A DNA stretch of 64,000 nucleotides from Clostridiales bacterium (GTDB lineage: Bacteria > Bacillota > Clostridia > Oscillospirales > Oscillospiraceae). The DNA lies in the NCBI GenBank assembly GCA_025757645.1, contig CP107216.1, forward strand, positions 1,115,501 through 1,179,500. The letters run 5' to 3'. Below the pieces are notes generated by a model. The model was not told the DNA's origin. It worked only from the letters and a program-made list of their open reading frames with translations, and ran no database searches. This document shows positions 57,330 to 64,000 of the stretch, piece by piece (within the stretch, counting starts at the first letter, position 1; each line of letters begins with the position of its first letter). A program made the translations under genes and the position numbers.

Positions 57330-58214
57330 GTGAGCATTCAGCGCCTTCCGGTGTTCTTATCGGCTGCAGAGCACCTCAATTTCACCCGTGCTGCCGAGGA
57401 GCAGTGCATCTCGCAGACGGCAGTCAGCCAGCAGGTCAAGCTGCTCGAGCAGGAGCTTGGCTATGCGCTGTTTGTGCGCGGCAAGCGCGGCGTGAGCCTG
57501 ACGCCGGCGGGCGAGGTGTTCTACCGGCAGTGCCGGCAGCTCATGATCCGCTACAACGGCGCCGCGGCGCAGGGCAAGAAGGTTGCGCTCGGCAACGCGA
57601 CGGATCTGCGCATCGGTTATGCCGGGGCCTATGAGCTGTGGACCATCGTCTCGCAGATCCGCAAATATCACCGCCAGCACCCGGAGGCGGAGATCGAGTT
57701 CCAGCTCGGCAGCAATCAGAGCCTGCTCGGCGCTCTGGCCGAAGGGCAGCTGGACATGGCCGTGCTCTCCGGCTTCGGTGTGGAGCTCGGCAAGGAGCTC
57801 GACAGCCGCGTCACGCTCTCGGATCCGTGCATGGTCATGATCAGCGCTTCGCACCCGCTGGCGGCGAAAAAAGAGATCCACCCAAGAGAGCTCAAGGGCA
57901 TGCCGATCGTGCTCAACCGCGCGCAGGACAGTCAGCCCTCGGCCGGGCTGATCGCGGGCATGTATGCCAACATGGGCCTGCGGGAGAATAAGCGCATGTA
58001 TGCCGACGATTTTTACAGCATCGCCCTCATCATCAACACCGGCATCGCCTTCAGCATCATGCCGGCGAGCGTCGCCTGCTGGGGGATCGACGGTGTGGTG
58101 TTTCGCCCGGTGCAGGGCTTCAAGGCGAAGGCGCGCACGCTGCTGGTCTATCCGCGCGGCTCGCAGGATACGGGCATCCGGTCGTTCGTGTCGCTCATCA
58201 AGCCCAAGCGCTGA
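57330..58214 (+). CDS. LysR-family transcriptional regulator
   Basis: A 294-residue regulator with an N-terminal winged helix-turn-helix (residues 1-60: IQRLPVFLSAAEHLNFTRAAEEQCISQTAVSQQVKLLE) and a periplasmic-binding-like effector domain (about 88-290). The GTG start at 57330 follows AAGGAG by 10 bases. It is divergent from the SDR-CoA transferase-flavoprotein operon, with 207 bases between the two start codons, so it most likely activates that operon in response to its substrate. Confidence 0.9.
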   Translation: MSIQRLPVFLSAAEHLNFTRAAEEQCISQTAVSQQVKLLEQELGYALFVRGKRGVSLTPAGEVFYRQCRQLMIRYNGAAAQGKKVALGNATDLRIGYAGAYELWTIVSQIRKYHRQHPEAEIEFQLGSNQSLLGALAEGQLDMAVLSGFGVELGKELDSRVTLSDPCMVMISASHPLAAKKEIHPRELKGMPIVLNRAQDSQPSAGLIAGMYANMGLRENKRMYADDFYSIALIINTGIAFSIMPASVACWGIDGVVFRPVQGFKAKARTLLVYPRGSQDTGIRSFVSLIKPKR

Positions 58215-58224
58215 ATAACAGAAA

Positions 58225-58263
58225 ACCGGGGCGTCCGCGCACATTGGTGCGGGATGCCCCGGT
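58225..58263. terminator. bidirectional terminator between LysR and rfbD
   Basis: Stem ACCGGGGC / GCCCCGGT extended by TCCGC/GCGGG(A). On the minus strand it is followed by TTTTC, so it mainly ends the surface-polymer operon; on the plus strand the T-tract is weak. Confidence 0.75.
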
Positions 58264-58266
58264 CGT

Positions 58267-59163
58267 TTATGGTTGTTCTGCGGCGAGATAGCGCGCGAGC
58301 GCGTCCTGCCAGTCAGGCAGCGGCCGGAAACCGGCGGCTGCCAGCTTGGCCGTGTCCAGCCGACTGTTGTGCGGCCGCACGGCAAGGCTGCGGCCATATT
58401 CCTCGGTCGTCACCGGCAGCACGGTCATGGGGATGCCGGCGGCGCGGAAGATCTCGCAGGCGAAGTCATACCAGCTCACGTAGCCGCCGCTGTTGACCGC
58501 GTTGTAGCGGCCGTATCGGTCGGTCTCGACCATGTCGGCGAGCAGCCGCGCGAGATCGGGGACATAGGTCGGCGTGCCGACCTGATCGCATACGACGCGC
58601 AGCGTATCGTGCGTGCGGCTCAGCTGCAGCATGGTGCGCACGAAGTTTTTGCCGCCCGCGCCGTAGAGCCACGAGGTGCGCACGATGAAGTGCTGCGCGA
58701 GCGTGCCGCACACGGCACGCTCACCGTCGAGCTTGCTCTGCCCGTAGACATTCAGCGGGGCAAAGTGGTCGTAGTCCGCGGGGTAGGGGGCGGGATACGT
58801 CCCGTCAAAGACATAGTCCGTCGTCACATACAGCAGCTTGCAGCCGTGGTCACGGCTGGCCTCGGCCACGTTTTGCGTGCTGTCCCGGTTGACGGCAAAC
58901 ACCTGCTCGCGGTTTTCCGGCAGCTCCGCACCGTCCACGTCCGTCCATGCGGCGCAGTGGATGACCGCGTCCGGCTGCACGCCGACAAAGAGCGCCTGCA
59001 CAGCCGATGCATCGCAGAGGCCTGCCTGCACATACGCCGCCGCGTCTGTGCTGCGGCACTGCGGCGCGCGCCCGACGGCGATGCCGTGATGACCGCGCCG
59101 GCGCAGTTCCGTCATAACGGAGCTCCCGAGCAGGCCGTTTGCACCGGTGACGAGTATGTTCAT
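58267..59163 (-). CDS. rfbD: dTDP-4-dehydrorhamnose reductase
   Basis: A 298-residue extended SDR making dTDP-L-rhamnose, the last step of the pathway. It has the NADPH motif LVTGANGLLGSSV, CAAWTDVDGAE, the YVTTDYVFDG motif, and the catalytic Tyr-x3-Lys in NVYGQSKLDGE. SWLYG follows. Last gene of the minus-strand operon, 27 bases after rfbC. rfbA and rfbB are not in the window and should lie elsewhere. Confidence 0.93.
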   Translation of the reverse strand: MNILVTGANGLLGSSVMTELRRRGHHGIAVGRAPQCRSTDAAAYVQAGLCDASAVQALFVGVQPDAVIHCAAWTDVDGAELPENREQVFAVNRDSTQNVAEASRDHGCKLLYVTTDYVFDGTYPAPYPADYDHFAPLNVYGQSKLDGERAVCGTLAQHFIVRTSWLYGAGGKNFVRTMLQLSRTHDTLRVVCDQVGTPTYVPDLARLLADMVETDRYGRYNAVNSGGYVSWYDFACEIFRAAGIPMTVLPVTTEEYGRSLAVRPHNSRLDTAKLAAAGFRPLPDWQDALARYLAAEQP

Positions 59164-59190
59164 GATCTCACCTCCGCAGCGCTTGTTACA

Positions 59191-59742
59191 TCACAGCTCG
59201 ATGCCGAGCGCACGCAGCGCCGGCCAGTTTTGATCCTTTTCGCTGAGGATGGGCGTGTCCTGTCCCGGCCAGACGATGCCGATGTCCGCATCGTCGTAGC
59301 GCAGACCGCCCTCGTCCTCAGGGTGGTACACGTCGCCGCACTTGTAGGCAAAGACCGCCTGCTCGCTCAGCACCTGAAATCCGTGGGCAAAGCCGCGCGG
59401 GATGTAGAGCTGGCGGCGGTTTTCCGCGCTGAGCACGACGCCGACCCAGCGGCCGTAGGTCGCGCTGCCGCGGCGCAGATCCACGGCGACGTCAAAGATC
59501 TCGCCCGAGATCGCGCGCACGAGCTTTGCCTGCTGGTGCCGCTTTTGAAAGTGCAGCCCGCGCAGCACGCCGCGGTGCGAGCAGGACTGGTTATCCTGCA
59601 CGAACGCATCCGTGATGCCGGCAGCGGCAAAGTCGGCCGCCCTGTAGGTTTCCATGAAATAGCCGCGCGCATCGCCGAAGCTCTTTACGTCGACGATCTG
59701 CACGCCGGGAATATCCGTGGGCGAAAAGGTGAAATTGCTCAT
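59191..59742 (-). CDS. rfbC: dTDP-4-dehydrorhamnose 3,5-epimerase
   Basis: A 183-residue cupin-fold epimerase. The catalytic His is in GVLRGLHFQ, with the Lys in KLVRAISGEIFDVAVDLRRGS. It also shows YIPRGFAHGFQVLSE and the Tyr-containing YKCGDVYHPEDEGGLRYDD. It overlaps the ATP-grasp gene by four bases, so rhamnose supply is built into the polymer operon. Confidence 0.94.
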   Translation of the reverse strand: MSNFTFSPTDIPGVQIVDVKSFGDARGYFMETYRAADFAAAGITDAFVQDNQSCSHRGVLRGLHFQKRHQQAKLVRAISGEIFDVAVDLRRGSATYGRWVGVVLSAENRRQLYIPRGFAHGFQVLSEQAVFAYKCGDVYHPEDEGGLRYDDADIGIVWPGQDTPILSEKDQNWPALRALGIEL

Positions 59743-60815
59743 GGCTGCTTCACCGTCTCGTAGGCGTACTGCGCCGGGTCACCGTAAAAGTCGAGCAGCA
59801 TGTGCGCGAACTTGTCGTGCACGCCGTGCTTGGCCGGTGCCTGCACGATGTTCATGCCGGGGTTGTGGTTGCCCTCGATGAGCTCCAGTTTGCCGCCGGG
59901 CAGAATGGCCACGTCCCAGCCGACGACACGCAGGCACGGCAGCGTCTGCGCGGCGCTGCGGCAGAAATCGCAGATCTCCTCCCACTGAGGGATCACCTCG
60001 CCCCGGAAGGGCACGCCGGTCATCGGGTGGCAGAGATAGCTGTTGCCGTGCTCGTCGAGACCGTCGGTCATGATGACGCCGGTGGCCGGGTCGATCTCGC
60101 AGAAGATGCCGCCGCCGTGGGCGTTATCGACGTGCAGGCCGTTGTTGCCCACGCGCAGGCCCGCGCCAAAGACCTCAAAGCGCTCGCCGCGGCGGAACGT
60201 GATCACGCGCAGCGTGTTGAGCGACTCCGGGTGAAAGCGCGCGAGGGAGGCATCCGACTGGATGAATTCCTCGGCCAGATACTTGCCCGCGCACAGCTCG
60301 TCAAACAGCGCCTGCCGGTCGGGGGCTGCGTTCCACTCAGCCTCCGTCAGCTTGCGGAAACCGATGCCCCAGCTGGAATACTGCGGCTTGAGCGCGATGC
60401 TGTGGTACCGGCGCACAAAGGCGTCAAAGGCCGCAAGATCGCTCTCCGGCAGGTACAGCCAGCCGCGGCTGACAAACTGCGTGAAATTTTTCAGGAATGT
60501 TACCTTACTCTTGAGATACGGCTCGGCGGCGCTGTTGTACGGGCGCATGAGCAACGTCGCCTCCACGTCGGTGAGGTACTGCTTTTGCTGCGCGGTCGTC
60601 AGGCCGTAGAAGCCGAAGATCATGTACTCGGACATGGACACGCGCTTTTCCGGGTTGCTGCGTCGCACCTTGAGGTAGTCGTGAAAGAGCTGTTCGGCCG
60701 TGAAGCCCTCCGGCAGTTCACGGACGCCTTTGACGTAGTCGCACCAGCGCTTGTGCAGCACGGGGTAGGCGCGGAGATTTTTGACCAGTTTATTTTCAGT
60801 GAGGATGTTCTTCAT
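59739..60815 (-). CDS. sugar-transfer-associated ATP-grasp protein
   Basis: A 358-residue ATP-grasp protein similar to the sugar-transfer-associated ATP-grasp group found in polysaccharide loci. Nucleotide-binding signs include IALKPQYSSWGIGFRKL and ESLNTLRVITFRRG. The metal-binding end is VVGWDVAILPGGKLELIEGNHNPGMN. ATP-grasp enzymes join a carboxylate to an amine, thiol or hydroxyl, so it may ligate an amino or opine acid onto a glycan. Its start overlaps the preceding gene by 20 bases. A second, paralogous ATP-grasp gene lies just upstream. Confidence 0.82.
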   Translation of the reverse strand: MKNILTENKLVKNLRAYPVLHKRWCDYVKGVRELPEGFTAEQLFHDYLKVRRSNPEKRVSMSEYMIFGFYGLTTAQQKQYLTDVEATLLMRPYNSAAEPYLKSKVTFLKNFTQFVSRGWLYLPESDLAAFDAFVRRYHSIALKPQYSSWGIGFRKLTEAEWNAAPDRQALFDELCAGKYLAEEFIQSDASLARFHPESLNTLRVITFRRGERFEVFGAGLRVGNNGLHVDNAHGGGIFCEIDPATGVIMTDGLDEHGNSYLCHPMTGVPFRGEVIPQWEEICDFCRSAAQTLPCLRVVGWDVAILPGGKLELIEGNHNPGMNIVQAPAKHGVHDKFAHMLLDFYGDPAQYAYETVKQP

Positions 60816-61797
60816 CGGTTTCACCTGCACAGTCCCGGAGCAGCGGATATTTGCCCACTCCGTCGAATTGAATGATGTTGCCGCCCGGCCAGTGCCAGTT
60901 GCCCTCAATGAGCTCCGGCCCGTCGGGCGTGACGGCGATGTCCCAGCCGACGTAGCCCATGCCGGGCACGCGGTCCATGGCCCGGCGCACGCACGCGGTG
61001 AGCTCGGGCCAGAACGGGATCTGGAACCCTGGCAGATACGCACCCGATGCCGGGTGGCGGGTATAGTCGCCGAGATCGGTGTTGTTGCGGCCCGGGCCGG
61101 ACACGCGGCCGGACGCCAGCTCCAGCGGGTAGGCGATGCCGCCGGTGTGGAAGTTGTCGGTCGCGGCGCCTTGACCGCCGCACTTGAGGCACGCGCCGAT
61201 GAGCCGGACGCGGCCGCCGCGGCCGCGCGCGGCGTTGACGCGCACACTGTTGACGCACCCGGGGCTGAGTGCCTCGAGCGCGGGGTGCTGCCGGATGGGC
61301 GCCTCGAGCAGCAGCCGCTGCGCCCGGCAGTCGTTGTAAAATGCGGCACGGTCGGGGATGGCGGCGCTGCGGCGGCGCTCGATGCCGCGGCCCATCGTGC
61401 CGCCGACGGGCTTGAGAAAGAACGTGTCGTTTTCATCCAGAAAGGTGCAGAAAGCGGCAAAGTCCGCTTCCGGCGCGTAGACGTGTGCCCGCCGGACATC
61501 GGGCGCGAACACCGTGAGAAAGCGCGCCTTGCTTGCAAGGGCTTCCTTTTCCGCCGCCGCGGCATTGCGGTTGAGCGCCCGGTCGAGCGCACCGGAGCGG
61601 CCGGATGTGAGGAAGGCCGCACGCTGCCAGTCCGGCAGGGCAAAGAAGCGGAGCACAAAGTAGTTTTCCGGCGATGCGCCGTGCCGCACACTGCACCACA
61701 GCGCGTCGAGCAGATAGCCCGTCCGGCTGCCGCCGCGCTGCGCGCGTAGGCGCGTGCACATGCGGTAAGTCTTTTTCAGTGCGTTCCAGCGGGACAT
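60796..61797 (-). CDS. sugar-transfer-associated ATP-grasp protein (second copy)
   Basis: A 333-residue paralogue of the preceding ATP-grasp protein. It has DTFFLKPVGGTMGRGIE (phosphate-binding side), the SVRVNAARG segment in place of TLRVITFRRG, and GYVGWDIAVTPDGPELIEGNWHWPGGN at the metal end. The spacing of GWD and LIEGN matches its neighbour. Presence of two in a row suggests two successive ligations or two acceptors. It overlaps the opine-dehydrogenase-like gene by 22 bases. Confidence 0.82.
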   Translation of the reverse strand: MSRWNALKKTYRMCTRLRAQRGGSRTGYLLDALWCSVRHGASPENYFVLRFFALPDWQRAAFLTSGRSGALDRALNRNAAAAEKEALASKARFLTVFAPDVRRAHVYAPEADFAAFCTFLDENDTFFLKPVGGTMGRGIERRRSAAIPDRAAFYNDCRAQRLLLEAPIRQHPALEALSPGCVNSVRVNAARGRGGRVRLIGACLKCGGQGAATDNFHTGGIAYPLELASGRVSGPGRNNTDLGDYTRHPASGAYLPGFQIPFWPELTACVRRAMDRVPGMGYVGWDIAVTPDGPELIEGNWHWPGGNIIQFDGVGKYPLLRDCAGETDEEHPH

Positions 61798-62879
61798 GGT
61801 TCAGCGCCCCTCTCTGCATCGTCCAGAATGGCCCGGATGTTGTCCCGGCCGAGCCGCTCGATCGTGCGGCCCTGCGCGCGCAGGTCACAGCCGAGCGCCG
61901 CCGAGGCGATCTCGATCAGCGACGAGCACACCGGCGTCGGCACACCCAGCGCCGCACCCAGCGACTCCAGCAGGCCGAGCCCCTGCGGCACATCCTCCAT
62001 GATGTAGCGCGAGCGCACGGTCAGCGGCCCTTTTGCCCGCTCCGGCATGGCGGCGTAGGCGAAAAAGACCTCCTTCGCGTCACGCGCATCGTCGAGACTG
62101 TTGCGGAATTTACACGCCTCGACATACGGCACGGGGTCGCAGCCAAGGTGCTCGAGCACGCGCATTTTCTCGCCGTCGAGCGCCTCGAGCAGGTTCCAGG
62201 TCGACGGCGTGAACGCCTCGTGGTACATGCAGAAGTCGCCGTGCGTGGCCTCGATGCGCGGGATGCTCATCACGGCGCCGACCGTGTGCACGATCATGTT
62301 CGGGTTGTGCAGCGCGGCCTCGGCCACGCTCCTGAGATACACAAACGGCGTGCCCAGCCGGTCGAGCACTTCCCGTGCCGCCGGGAGCGCGTTGTGCGGG
62401 TAGACGCCGATGGGGTTGCGCACGTTGCGAAAGCCCACCTGAAACTCGCCCGGCGCGCCGATGCGCCCGTCGATGAAGTTGCTCTCCGCCTCGGCGAAGA
62501 TGACGCCGTCGGCCGGGTGCAGCCCGAGCGCATAGGCGGTGGAGAGGTAGCCCGGGATCATCAGCAGGATCTGCCCCGGCGTCAGAAACGGCACGACGCG
62601 CCGCAGCACGTCCGGGTGGTAGCCCGTCTGCGTGCACAGCAGCACGATGTCCTTGCCGCGCACATCCGCCACGTCGCGCGACAGGTGCGCGATCACGCAG
62701 TCCGTGTCCGTGCCGAATTCGTGGATGCGCATCCGGCCGCCGGTCGCGCACAGGTGCGAGAAATTGTCGTCGTGCAGGCTGTGCGAGGTCTTGATGAGCG
62801 TGACCTCATGGCCGCGCGCGGCGTAGTCGGCCGCAAGTGCGCAGCCGCTGTTGCCCGCGCCGAGAATGGCAATGTTCAT
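61776..62879 (-). CDS. octopine/nopaline-dehydrogenase-like NAD(P)-dependent oxidoreductase
   Basis: A 367-residue two-domain dehydrogenase. The N-terminal Rossmann part opens NIAILGAGNSGCALAADYAARGHEVTLI. The C-terminal helical part carries the opine-dehydrogenase features: HNPNMIVHTVGAVMS (with the catalytic-type His), YHEAFTPSTWNLLEALDGEKMRV and SRYIMEDVPQGLGLLESLG. The known reaction is reductive condensation of a 2-oxoacid with an amino acid to an N-(carboxyalkyl) amino acid. Lying among polysaccharide ATP-grasp genes it may make an opine-type substituent. Substrate unproven. Confidence 0.85.
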   Translation of the reverse strand: MNIAILGAGNSGCALAADYAARGHEVTLIKTSHSLHDDNFSHLCATGGRMRIHEFGTDTDCVIAHLSRDVADVRGKDIVLLCTQTGYHPDVLRRVVPFLTPGQILLMIPGYLSTAYALGLHPADGVIFAEAESNFIDGRIGAPGEFQVGFRNVRNPIGVYPHNALPAAREVLDRLGTPFVYLRSVAEAALHNPNMIVHTVGAVMSIPRIEATHGDFCMYHEAFTPSTWNLLEALDGEKMRVLEHLGCDPVPYVEACKFRNSLDDARDAKEVFFAYAAMPERAKGPLTVRSRYIMEDVPQGLGLLESLGAALGVPTPVCSSLIEIASAALGCDLRAQGRTIERLGRDNIRAILDDAERGAEPCPAGTH

Positions 62880-63763
62880 AGTGTTTCCTCCATCCTGCGG
62901 CCAAAGCGCAGGTCGGTCTCCGGCAGGCGCTTGTTGTCCAGCGCGGCCGCCGGGGTGAATGTCAGCTCACCGAAGCGCACGCCGCGCGGCGTGAGATACA
63001 GATCCACGCGCACGAAGTCAAACGGCTTGCTCAGCCGGTCGGCAATGGCAAAGGCTTCGTCCAGCCCTGCCGGCTTCGGCAGCGTGAAGTCCTCGGGTGC
63101 GGCCTGCGAGTCACGGTTGATGCGCAGGAGCCGGAAGTCCCGGTCGAAGAAATAAAACCTCGGCCAGCCCTCGTCGCGCCCCACGCAGAGCATAACACAA
63201 TCCGCCCGGCCGTGGAAGCAGTAAAATTTATAGTCCTCCGGCAGCGTGCCGTCCGCGCTGCCGATGTACTCCTCCACGAGCAGCTTTTTCTCGACATGGC
63301 GGTACTGGAGCTCGGAGTAATACGCCCAGAACGGCTCGCGCCCCCAGGCGCGCAGCTGCTTTTCGGCGGCGTTCGTGTCGAGCGCGCTTTTGTCCGTGCA
63401 GATGAGGTTGTAGCCGCAGCCGAAGTTCCACTTGACGGCGAAGCGCTCTGGCAGCGCGTCCCAGTCGATGTCCTCCGGCCGGTCGTACACGGCGAGCAGG
63501 CGGTTGAGCGTGCCGCCGCAGCCGCAGCCGTCCACATAGTCGCGCACGCGGTATTTGTCCGCGCACTGGCGCACGACGGGGTCCGTGCCGAAGCGCTCGA
63601 GCTTTTGCTTGAGCAGCTTTTCGTTGAGCGTCTGCGGGTGCTTCAGATCCGGCAGACGGCCGAACTTGCGCAGGTATAACAGTTTGGTGTTCCACCGCGG
63701 CGAGAGGTAGGACAGCCCGGCGTAAAACGCCCGGGTCGCGCGGCGGGTCTTTTTCTTTTTCAT
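62876..63763 (-). CDS. TupA-like ATP-grasp protein
   Basis: A 295-residue ATP-grasp protein of the TupA-like group, named for teichuronopeptide synthesis in Bacillus. It opens with a basic segment and PQTLNEKLLKQKLERFGTDP and KYRVRDYV. AVKWNFGCGYNLI follows as the ATP-binding part, then LVEEYIGSADGTLPEDYKFYCFHG and a metal-side ending RVDLYLTPRGVRFGELTFTPAA. Many such proteins lie beside glycosyltransferases in cell-surface loci. It overlaps the dehydrogenase gene by four bases (ATGA). Confidence 0.85.
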   Translation of the reverse strand: MKKKKTRRATRAFYAGLSYLSPRWNTKLLYLRKFGRLPDLKHPQTLNEKLLKQKLERFGTDPVVRQCADKYRVRDYVDGCGCGGTLNRLLAVYDRPEDIDWDALPERFAVKWNFGCGYNLICTDKSALDTNAAEKQLRAWGREPFWAYYSELQYRHVEKKLLVEEYIGSADGTLPEDYKFYCFHGRADCVMLCVGRDEGWPRFYFFDRDFRLLRINRDSQAAPEDFTLPKPAGLDEAFAIADRLSKPFDFVRVDLYLTPRGVRFGELTFTPAAALDNKRLPETDLRFGRRMEETL

Positions 63764-63788
63764 GGCGCGGTGCCGCCTTTCTGCGCGC

Positions 63789-64000
63789 TCAGGCGTCCGC
63801 GAGCGCGACGGTGTTTACCGGCTGCGCTGCCGCGGGCTCTGCCGTCTCGGATGCAAGGATCAGCTCCTCGGCCGCATCGAGCGAGTCGAGCAGGCAGTCG
63901 ATGACGAATTTTGAGCGCCGCACGATCGAGCGGTACTCCATCTTCGAGGCCACGTACTGATAGTGCAGCACGGAGATCGACGGGTCGTAGCGCACGACGC
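63789..64000 (-). CDS. glycosyltransferase family 2 protein, C-terminal fragment at the window edge
   Basis: The final ~70 residues of a longer protein whose 5' part lies beyond base 64000. The stretch RYDPSISVLHYQYVASKMEYRS is typical of the end of GT2 rhamnosyl/galactosyltransferase-type domains (the SVLHYEDVST-like motif with following amphipathic helices). It ends in an Ala/Pro/Thr tail. First visible gene of the polymer operon, 25 bases before the TupA-like gene. Confidence in the exact family is limited by the fragment. Confidence 0.6.
   Translation of the reverse strand, partial: VVRYDPSISVLHYQYVASKMEYRSIVRRSKFVIDCLLDSLDAAEELILASETAEPAAAQPVNTVALADA

Overview
The window looks like a chromosomal segment of a GC-rich, spore-forming Firmicute, most likely an Oscillospiraceae-type gut Clostridium. 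This is inferred from gene content (pro-sigma-K, BofA, YaaL, YlxR/YlxQ inside the nusA-infB operon, DUF3793-flavodoxin, a GC-rich genome with consensus sigma-A promoters, tRNAs with encoded CCA); no database search was possible. Nearly all of it is conserved core genome. The accessory-looking parts are the last 11 kb and a few single genes.

Layout. 1-3.9 kb: end of a division/cell-wall (dcw) cluster, murG (partial), murA, ftsQ/divIB and ftsZ. 3.9-11.3 kb: a BrkB/YihY membrane protein, an ECF sigma factor with an RsgI-like anti-sigma factor, a CsoR-type copper sensor, sigK, a 69-residue orphan protein, an AbrB-ABC transporter operon and a VanY-type carboxypeptidase. 11.3-19.1 kb: the translation operon rimP-nusA-rnpM-ylxQ-infB-rbfA-nrnA-truB-ribF, with a terminator-like hairpin in its leader. 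19.1-25 kb: a DnaQ-like exonuclease, ddl-murF, two small membrane proteins with related N-termini, bofA and yaaL (minus strand), and a probable structured RNA. 25-31.3 kb: a divergent type II topoisomerase pair, a YitT protein and a lipoprotein with a degenerate transglutaminase-like domain. 31.3-36.6 kb: tRNA-Gly, a flavoprotein, an iron alcohol dehydrogenase, a PAP2 phosphatase and an sn-glycerol-1-phosphate dehydrogenase. 36.7-43.4 kb: uvrB-polA-rimI-tsaD-radC. 43.4-47.4 kb: tRNA-Thr, an AraC regulator, a DUF3793-flavodoxin pair and an alpha/beta hydrolase. 47.4-52.7 kb (minus strand): a GT28 glycosyltransferase, an HD protein, recG, a 3-methyladenine glycosylase and apbE. 52.9 kb: tRNA-Arg.

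53.0-58.2 kb holds a three-gene catabolic-looking operon (SDR, CaiB/BaiF-type CoA transferase, FMN/FAD flavoprotein) divergent from a LysR regulator. Its gene set resembles the baiJKL genes of bile-acid-metabolising clostridia. 58.2-64.0 kb is a tightly overlapping minus-strand surface-polymer operon: GT2 glycosyltransferase (partial), TupA-like ATP-grasp, opine-dehydrogenase-like protein, two sugar-transfer ATP-grasp proteins, rfbC and rfbD. It continues beyond the window.

The most novel-looking items are the ATP-grasp/opine-dehydrogenase/rhamnose operon, the bai-like operon whose flavoprotein has lost the expected FMN-accepting threonine, a probable non-coding RNA at about 24.65-24.95 kb, and an AraC-type direct repeat with 21-bp spacing in front of the DUF3793-flavodoxin operon. 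No CRISPR array, insertion sequence, prophage or integrase was seen.
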